The position numbers were made by a program, and so were the translations under genes. Positions 40,453 to 44,357 of a DNA stretch of 44,357 nt are shown piece after piece. Positions within the stretch are counted from its first letter, which is position 1, and each line of letters begins with the position of its first letter. A model generated the notes under the pieces. That model saw nothing but the letters and a program-made list of their open reading frames with translations, did not search any database and was not told where the DNA came from. The stretch is from a virus: IMG/VR virus record IMGVR_UViG_3300029915_000054, positions 1 through 44,357 of that record; one strand, written 5' to 3'.

Positions 40453-40941
40453 ATGAATGATTTTAAACAAGGGGATAGGGCTTGGTGGCTATCTGGCGTT
40501 AACATGGAAAATTGTGTAGGTATGGGCGTTCAAATGGTGGATATCGTAAAGATAGACGCGCCAAACTCCTTTACAATTCGCAACGATGTAACCGAGTTTA
40601 AGAATGTCGAACCCTCTACGCTGTACAGGGATAAAAAAGTAGCCTTGGCTGCCGCTATAAAAAAGTTTAGCGAAGAGCCGCCACCCCCGCCGAAGCCGAA
40701 GACAGACACAATTAACCATCCGCCCCACTACAATTCGGGCAAAGCTAAGTGTGAATGTGGACGCCGTATAGAGTGCATAGATGTTACAAGAGAAATGAAT
40801 TTTCCGTTAGGAAATGCCATTAAATATATTTGGCGCTCCGAGCATAAGAACGGGGTAGAGGATATTAAAAAAGCCATATGGTACTTAAATGACTATCTCA
40901 GAAATAAAAACGAAGGACAAAAGGGGAACGCCCCGAAATGA
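40453..40941 (+). CDS. DUF3310 protein, 162 aa
   Basis: The ATG at 40453 is preferred over TTG at 40447. Residues about 90-152 match DUF3310: INHPPHYNSG, ECIDVTREMNFPLGNAIKYI and EDIKKAIWYLNDYL. An N-terminal domain (GDRAWWLSG, then DKKVALAAAIKK) and a Pro-rich linker precede it. The C-terminal tail differs from the usual one, and a second copy of the end (KAIWYLNDYL) lies downstream of the HNH gene at 41202. The function of DUF3310 is not established. Confidence 0.8.
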   Translation: MNDFKQGDRAWWLSGVNMENCVGMGVQMVDIVKIDAPNSFTIRNDVTEFKNVEPSTLYRDKKVALAAAIKKFSEEPPPPPKPKTDTINHPPHYNSGKAKCECGRRIECIDVTREMNFPLGNAIKYIWRSEHKNGVEDIKKAIWYLNDYLRNKNEGQKGNAPK

Positions 40942-41230
40942 GTTTGAAAGGTTTCTCAACCACCATAGGCTTAATGCGTATTATCAAGGCTGTTGCATTT
41001 GTGGATGGAAAAGGTCGGTAATCGATTATTGCCATATCATACCCCATGCAAAGGGAGGTGATTATTCAATTAACAATTTAGTTCCTTTATGCCCGAATCA
41101 TCATAGGCTGTTGGATAGAGAGTTGTTAGAGGAATACGAAAGCGAAGCGATTACAAGATTTATCTATAACATTTATGATTGTTTAGAAAAGGGTTTAATG
41201 TATGAATTCTTGGACAATAAAACGTCATAA
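40889..41230 (+). CDS. HNH endonuclease, 113 aa, inserted at DUF3310 3' end
   Basis: The HNH core is CCICGW (35-40), CHIIPHAKGGDYSINNLVPLC (about 48-68, read in parts) and NHHRLLD (70-76). The only in-frame start is ATG at 40889, inside DUF3310, 53 bases before its stop; there is no strong ribosome binding site. DUF3310-like coding sequence follows at 41230. The layout is that of a free-standing homing endonuclease invading a conserved gene end. Confidence 0.85.
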   Translation: MTISEIKTKDKRGTPRNEFERFLNHHRLNAYYQGCCICGWKRSVIDYCHIIPHAKGGDYSINNLVPLCPNHHRLLDRELLEEYESEAITRFIYNIYDCLEKGLMYEFLDNKTS

Positions 41231-41303
41231 AGCTATATGGTATCTGAATGATTACCTACAAAAGTTATCCACAGATACTGTGGAAAAGTCTGTGGGCAAA
41301 TAG
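41202..41303 (+). pseudogene. Remnant of second DUF3310 C-terminus, 33 aa
   Basis: A short frame reads RHKAIWYLNDYLQKLSTDT, matching KKAIWYLNDYL of DUF3310 upstream, then ends at TAG 41301-41303. The DNA of the two copies is similar but has synonymous changes. It overlaps the end of the HNH gene and begins ATG at 41202 after AAGGG, so it could still be translated. It looks like the original or a donor end of DUF3310 left behind by the HNH insertion. Confidence 0.7.
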
Positions 41304-41335
41304 TTGTTGATACTGGTGTCAATAAGGGGTATAAT
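41304..41335 (+). promoter_or_regulatory. Promoter with operator, copy 4 (degenerate)
   Basis: TTGTTGAT-N6-GTCAATAA (41304-41325) is the same dyad with two changes. The -35 box TTGATA (41307-41312) and -10 TATAAT (41330-41335) are 17 bases apart. The next gene's ATG touches the -10 box, and its AAGGGG ribosome binding site lies inside the spacer, so transcripts from this promoter would lack both. Confidence 0.75.
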
Positions 41336-41584
41336 ATGTTTGTTAAATGTAAGATAAAAACGATATTAGCGAAGCCGGTAGAATTTTTAATGAATGTTGA
41401 AACTATCGTAACGCTTGAGAAATTGGTGGATGAACACAAACTTAACCTTCACTTAAACACCGGTGATTTTGAGTTCTGGTTTGACTCCGAAGAAATCAAA
41501 GACGAAGTTTATAACGCATTCACCGAGTTGTTAGCAACTAAGCAAACCGTGATATCGGACAATATAAGTTTATTAACATTATAA
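41336..41584 (+). CDS. Hypothetical protein, 82 aa
   Basis: ATG at 41336 has AAGGGG (41324-41329) upstream. If only transcripts from the adjacent promoter exist, translation would have to start at the internal ATG at 41390 (64 aa). The protein is mixed alpha/beta and acidic in the middle (DFEFWFDSEEIKDEV). It precedes the SSB gene. No family recognised. Confidence 0.55.
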   Translation: MFVKCKIKTILAKPVEFLMNVETIVTLEKLVDEHKLNLHLNTGDFEFWFDSEEIKDEVYNAFTELLATKQTVISDNISLLTL

Positions 41585-41593
41585 GGATAATTA

Positions 41594-42463
41594 ATGAGTA
41601 CGAAAATCGAGTTATTAACACCGGTAGGCCGTCTTGTGCAAGGTAGCCTATACAACGGAGCCACCACAGACGCAGAAAACCGCCCACTGGTTTATAAAAC
41701 TGGTCAAAACATGGGGCAACCTCGCGTAAACTATTGGTTTAGTGTGGCCGTTCCAAAAGGTGCTGAACAACATTGGAATCAAACAGAGTGGGGCGTTAAA
41801 ATTTGGAACGTAGGTCAAGCTGGTTTCCCTCAAGGTCAAGCCAATAGCCGCGCTTTCGCTTGGAAAATTATAGACGGCGATAGCATGGAGCCAAACACAC
41901 AAGGTAATAAGCCTTGCGATAATGAAGGGTTCCCCGGTAACTGGATTCTCAAATTCTCTGGTTCGTTCGCGCCCTCTTTGTTCAATGAAAACGGTACGCT
42001 CGCATTGACTGAGCCTAACGCAATTCAACTAGGCGACTATATACAAGTTTACGGAACTGTTGAGGATAACAAGTCCACGCAGCAACCCGGCGTTTATTTA
42101 AACCATTCTATGATTGCCCGCTCTGGCTACGGTCAAAGGATTATAGCCGGTGCCGACCCGAAGTCCGTAGGGTTTGGAGCTTCTCCTTTACCTGCGGGAG
42201 CGAGTACAACCCCTTTGGCTTCCTTCGCTCCACCTCCTGCAACTGCTGTACCGCCTGTGATGGCTCCGGCTGCGGTAGCTGCTCCTATTGCCCCCGCACC
42301 TGTGGCCGTACCCCCTGCATACCCGCAGATATTAACGCCTCCAGCTCCACCAGTCGCAGCTAAGGTTTTAACCGAGAAAGCGAATGGCGCAACCTATGAG
42401 CAATTAATCGCCGTTGGTTGGACGGATGACCTTTTAGTTCAAAACGGTATGATGGTACGATGA
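41594..42463 (+). CDS. ssDNA-binding protein (DUF2815), 289 aa
   Basis: The first 190 residues match DUF2815: LLTPVGRLVQGSLYNG, RVNYWFSVAVPKG, FAWKIIDGDSMEPN, LGDYIQVYGTVEDN and GVYLNHSMIAR, an OB-fold-type ssDNA-binding domain. A Pro/Ala/Val-rich linker (about 195-250) joins a small C-terminal piece (YEQLIAVGWTDDLLVQNG). AAGGA precedes the ATG. It would coat single strands in replication. Confidence 0.85.
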   Translation: MSTKIELLTPVGRLVQGSLYNGATTDAENRPLVYKTGQNMGQPRVNYWFSVAVPKGAEQHWNQTEWGVKIWNVGQAGFPQGQANSRAFAWKIIDGDSMEPNTQGNKPCDNEGFPGNWILKFSGSFAPSLFNENGTLALTEPNAIQLGDYIQVYGTVEDNKSTQQPGVYLNHSMIARSGYGQRIIAGADPKSVGFGASPLPAGASTTPLASFAPPPATAVPPVMAPAAVAAPIAPAPVAVPPAYPQILTPPAPPVAAKVLTEKANGATYEQLIAVGWTDDLLVQNGMMVR

Positions 42464-42705
42464 AAGACGAAGTAACCTATAAAACCCTGGTGGATGAAAC
42501 CACCGGGGAAACTAAAACCGTTATGGTTTTACCACAACAAAAGTTATTCGATGACTATAACAACGGGGTTAAACCGCATTGGCATAACGCTTTGAATGAT
42601 GATAAAACCTCGGACGAATATAAACGAGGATGGACGGACGCCGCAGCACTAGCGCAAACCGTTCTATTTAGCCTCCTATTACCAAGGATAGATATTATAA
42701 AATGA
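42460..42705 (+). CDS. Hypothetical protein, 81 aa
   Basis: Overlaps the SSB stop (ATGA) and the next start. It is hydrophilic at the N-terminus with a DETTGETKTV hairpin-like segment and ends in a hydrophobic stretch (AQTVLFSLLLPRI). No family recognised. Confidence 0.6.
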   Translation: MKDEVTYKTLVDETTGETKTVMVLPQQKLFDDYNNGVKPHWHNALNDDKTSDEYKRGWTDAAALAQTVLFSLLLPRIDIIK

Positions 42706-43133
42706 GCGCCATAATTGTAGATATAGACGGAACTATCGCCGATAACATGCACCGTCAAAGCGTATTAGAGGCAGAGCCGAAGAACTGGGACGCTTTCTTT
42801 ATGGAATGTCACCTAGATTTACCTATCGAGCCGATAGTAGAAATCGTCCAGATTTTAGAGAAACACCATACCGTTTTAATTGTAACTGGTCGCTCTGAAA
42901 AGTACCGAGAATTAACAAAACTATGGCTACAAAAGCATAAAATTATATACGATGAACTGTACATGCGGCCTGAAAATGATTACCGTCCAGACCATGAAAT
43001 TAAAGAGGAAATACTACATATTATCCGGGAAACATATACCCCCTTCTTAGCGATAGATGACCGGCAAAGCGTGGTCGATATGTGGAGACGTAACGGTTTA
43101 ATCTGTTTACAAAACGAGCCTAAATATTGTTAA
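42702..43133 (+). CDS. HAD-type phosphatase (polynucleotide 3'-phosphatase-like), 143 aa
   Basis: Motif I DIDGT (7-11), motif II IVTGR (about 59-63) and motif IV AIDDRQSVVDMWR (about 120-132) define a HAD phosphatase. RPENDYRPDHEIKEEIL resembles the phosphatase domain of T4 polynucleotide kinase. There is no kinase domain. It could clean 3' ends for repair or ligation, but a nucleotidase role is also possible. Confidence 0.8.
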   Translation: MSAIIVDIDGTIADNMHRQSVLEAEPKNWDAFFMECHLDLPIEPIVEIVQILEKHHTVLIVTGRSEKYRELTKLWLQKHKIIYDELYMRPENDYRPDHEIKEEILHIIRETYTPFLAIDDRQSVVDMWRRNGLICLQNEPKYC

Positions 43134-43145
43134 GGTTTATAAATC

Positions 43146-43316
43146 ATGTGTTTTAGATTTTTTAAATGCTGTAAGAAAAAACCGGTAGAACAAACCGCAA
43201 CGCCCGACAATACGCCCAGACGTATTGAGGTATCTGTGGCTAGACTCACCGCGCCCGCTCATAGATACACGGATACAGTAACTAACATTATGGAAACTTT
43301 GGAGCTTAGAAAATGA
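43146..43316 (+). CDS. Hypothetical basic protein, 56 aa
   Basis: ATG at 43146 follows AAGG ten bases upstream. The start CFRFFKCCKKK is Cys- and Lys-rich; the rest is polar. It fits exactly between the phosphatase gene and the next ORF, which overlaps its end (ATGA). No family recognised. Confidence 0.5.
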   Translation: MCFRFFKCCKKKPVEQTATPDNTPRRIEVSVARLTAPAHRYTDTVTNIMETLELRK

Positions 43317-43456
43317 GAATAGGCGATCATGTCGTTTATAAAGGACAAAAAGCGCAGATTGTAGAGGTTAAGTGGGGCTTATATTGTATTAAGTTCCTAG
43401 AAACGCGAAAGCAAATTTGGGTCAATGCCGAGGTTCTGGTGAGGTACGATTTTTAA
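43313..43456 (+). CDS. Small SH3/KOW-like protein, 47 aa
   Basis: ATG at 43313 overlaps the upstream stop, and the frame ends directly before the polymerase ATG. The sequence IGDHVVYKGQKAQIVEVKW looks like a small SH3-type barrel of the KOW kind, often found in nucleic acid-binding proteins. Function unknown. Confidence 0.5.
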   Translation: MRIGDHVVYKGQKAQIVEVKWGLYCIKFLETRKQIWVNAEVLVRYDF

Positions 43457-44357
43457 ATGGAACTAGACTTCGAGACATATAGCGAAGCGGGCTTTATCTG
43501 GGATGAAAGAACCCAAAAATATAAAGCTCCCCCCAATGCTACCAAGAAAGGTTTACCAACTATCGGCGCGGCCGTTTATTCCGAGCACCATAGTACAGAG
43601 GTTTTAAGTTGTGCCTATGACCTCGGGGATGGTATCAAAAAGCTCTGGATTCCCGGTATGCCGCCCCCTTTTGACCTATTCCAATACTTAGCCAATGGTG
43701 GATTATTCGAGGCTTGGAACGTCAAATTTGAGCGTTGGATATGGAATAATGTTTGTGTGACGAAATACGGCTGGCCAGTAGTTCAGGAATGGCAGTGGCG
43801 AGACGCTGCGGCCAAAGCGGTAGCCCATGCGCTGCCGAAGTCGCTAGACCCTTGCGGCGAAGTAATGAACATTACGCATAAGAAAGACAAAGACGGCTGG
43901 AGGTTATTAACTAAATTCTCAATGCCGCGCAATCCTACCAAGGGAAACCCTAACCGCCGCATTCATCCGAAAGATGATCCCGAAGACGCGCAAAGACTCT
44001 ATGCCTATAACGTCCGAGACATTGAGGCCGAGTTAGAACTATCCAGTTTAATACCCGATTTAATCCCCTCAGAGCTTGAATTTTGGCAATGCGACTTGGC
44101 TATTAATTCCCGAGGAATCCGGATGGACGTACCGGCAATTAAGGCCGCTATAGTCGTGGTGGAACAAGCACACATTCGATATAACGCCCGATTGCAAGAG
44201 TTAACCAATTGCGCCGTTTTAAAAGCCTCAGAAGTGGCAAAAATAATCCAATGGCTATCAAACAACGGAATTTATACCGATACGCTAGATAGTGACATTG
44301 TGTCCGATTTATTAAAACAGCCTCATTTAACCCCGGAAATTGCAGAAGTTCTGCAAA
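43457..44357 (+). CDS. Family A DNA polymerase, N-terminal part (partial)
   Basis: ATG at 43457 opens a frame that runs off the window after 300 codons and one base. The 3'-5' exonuclease motifs are present: DFETYSE (4-10, Exo I), NVKFE (88-92, Exo II) and YNVRD (184-188, Exo III). The polymerase palm motifs are not in the window. Its C-terminal end is at 1-132. The main replicative polymerase of the phage. Confidence 0.9.
   Translation, partial: MELDFETYSEAGFIWDERTQKYKAPPNATKKGLPTIGAAVYSEHHSTEVLSCAYDLGDGIKKLWIPGMPPPFDLFQYLANGGLFEAWNVKFERWIWNNVCVTKYGWPVVQEWQWRDAAAKAVAHALPKSLDPCGEVMNITHKKDKDGWRLLTKFSMPRNPTKGNPNRRIHPKDDPEDAQRLYAYNVRDIEAELELSSLIPDLIPSELEFWQCDLAINSRGIRMDVPAIKAAIVVVEQAHIRYNARLQELTNCAVLKASEVAKIIQWLSNNGIYTDTLDSDIVSDLLKQPHLTPEIAEVLQ

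Noticed and set aside
1-44357. Temperate phage functions (integrase, CI/Cro, attachment site)
   Set aside because: No integrase, excisionase or attachment-like repeat was found; the missing stretch is inside the polymerase gene, so it is unlikely to hide a lysogeny module.
1-44357. tRNA genes or CRISPR arrays
   Set aside because: No cloverleaf-like segments or regularly spaced repeats were seen by eye; a tRNA scan would be needed for certainty.

Overview
The window is almost all of a tailed double-stranded DNA phage genome with a contractile tail (myovirus morphology). Genes are tightly packed, stop and start codons often overlap, and the only large non-coding stretch is 31.74-32.10 kb. No integrase, excisionase, tRNA, rRNA or CRISPR array was seen. 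The two ends lie in one gene: positions 1-132 encode the C-terminal tip of a family A DNA polymerase and 43457-44357 encode its N-terminal 300 residues. The molecule is therefore circular or circularly permuted, and the polymerase domain core (roughly 1 kb) is missing between the ends. The host is not certain. One secreted protein (40045-40437) carries a cysteine pattern I associate with Legionella/Coxiella-type gammaproteobacteria, and the sigma70-type promoters fit a proteobacterium.

The genome has two arms diverging from a bidirectional promoter region at about 36.96-37.01 kb. The plus arm (37.03 kb to the right end, then 1-3996) holds replication genes: a DUF2800 nuclease, a DUF2815 ssDNA-binding protein, DUF3310, an HNH endonuclease, a HAD-type phosphatase and the DNA polymerase. 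About two dozen small ORFs of mostly unknown role accompany them. The minus arm (36.95 kb down to 3993) starts with a DEAD/H helicase, a VRR-NUC nuclease, a mini TetR-like regulator and a primase/SF3-helicase. After the non-coding region come a ParB-like protein, a Mu Mom-like DNA modification protein, small terminase, three fibre-like proteins, large terminase, portal, a Tad2-like protein, a Mu F-like head protein, an HNH gene, protease/scaffold, cement protein, capsid, connectors, sheath, tube, frameshifted tail chaperone, tape measure, baseplate, a collar-domain fibre, endolysin and two very small membrane proteins. The two arms meet tail to tail at 3993-3996 with overlapping stop codons.

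Five copies of one regulatory element (TTGTTGAC-N6-GTCAACAA overlapping the -35 box of a strong sigma70 promoter) lie at 725, 2465, 36965, 39547 and 41304, four inside the plus arm and one between the arms. This looks like one regulon with one DNA-binding regulator.

Other points of interest: a beta-rich module inserted into sheath, cement and fibre proteins; a possible anti-Thoeris Tad2 protein inside the head operon; a Mom/ParB pair; an HNH gene sitting between DUF3310 and a second copy of the DUF3310 C-terminal end; a -1 frameshift in the tail chaperone; and an iteron-like non-coding region beside the primase.
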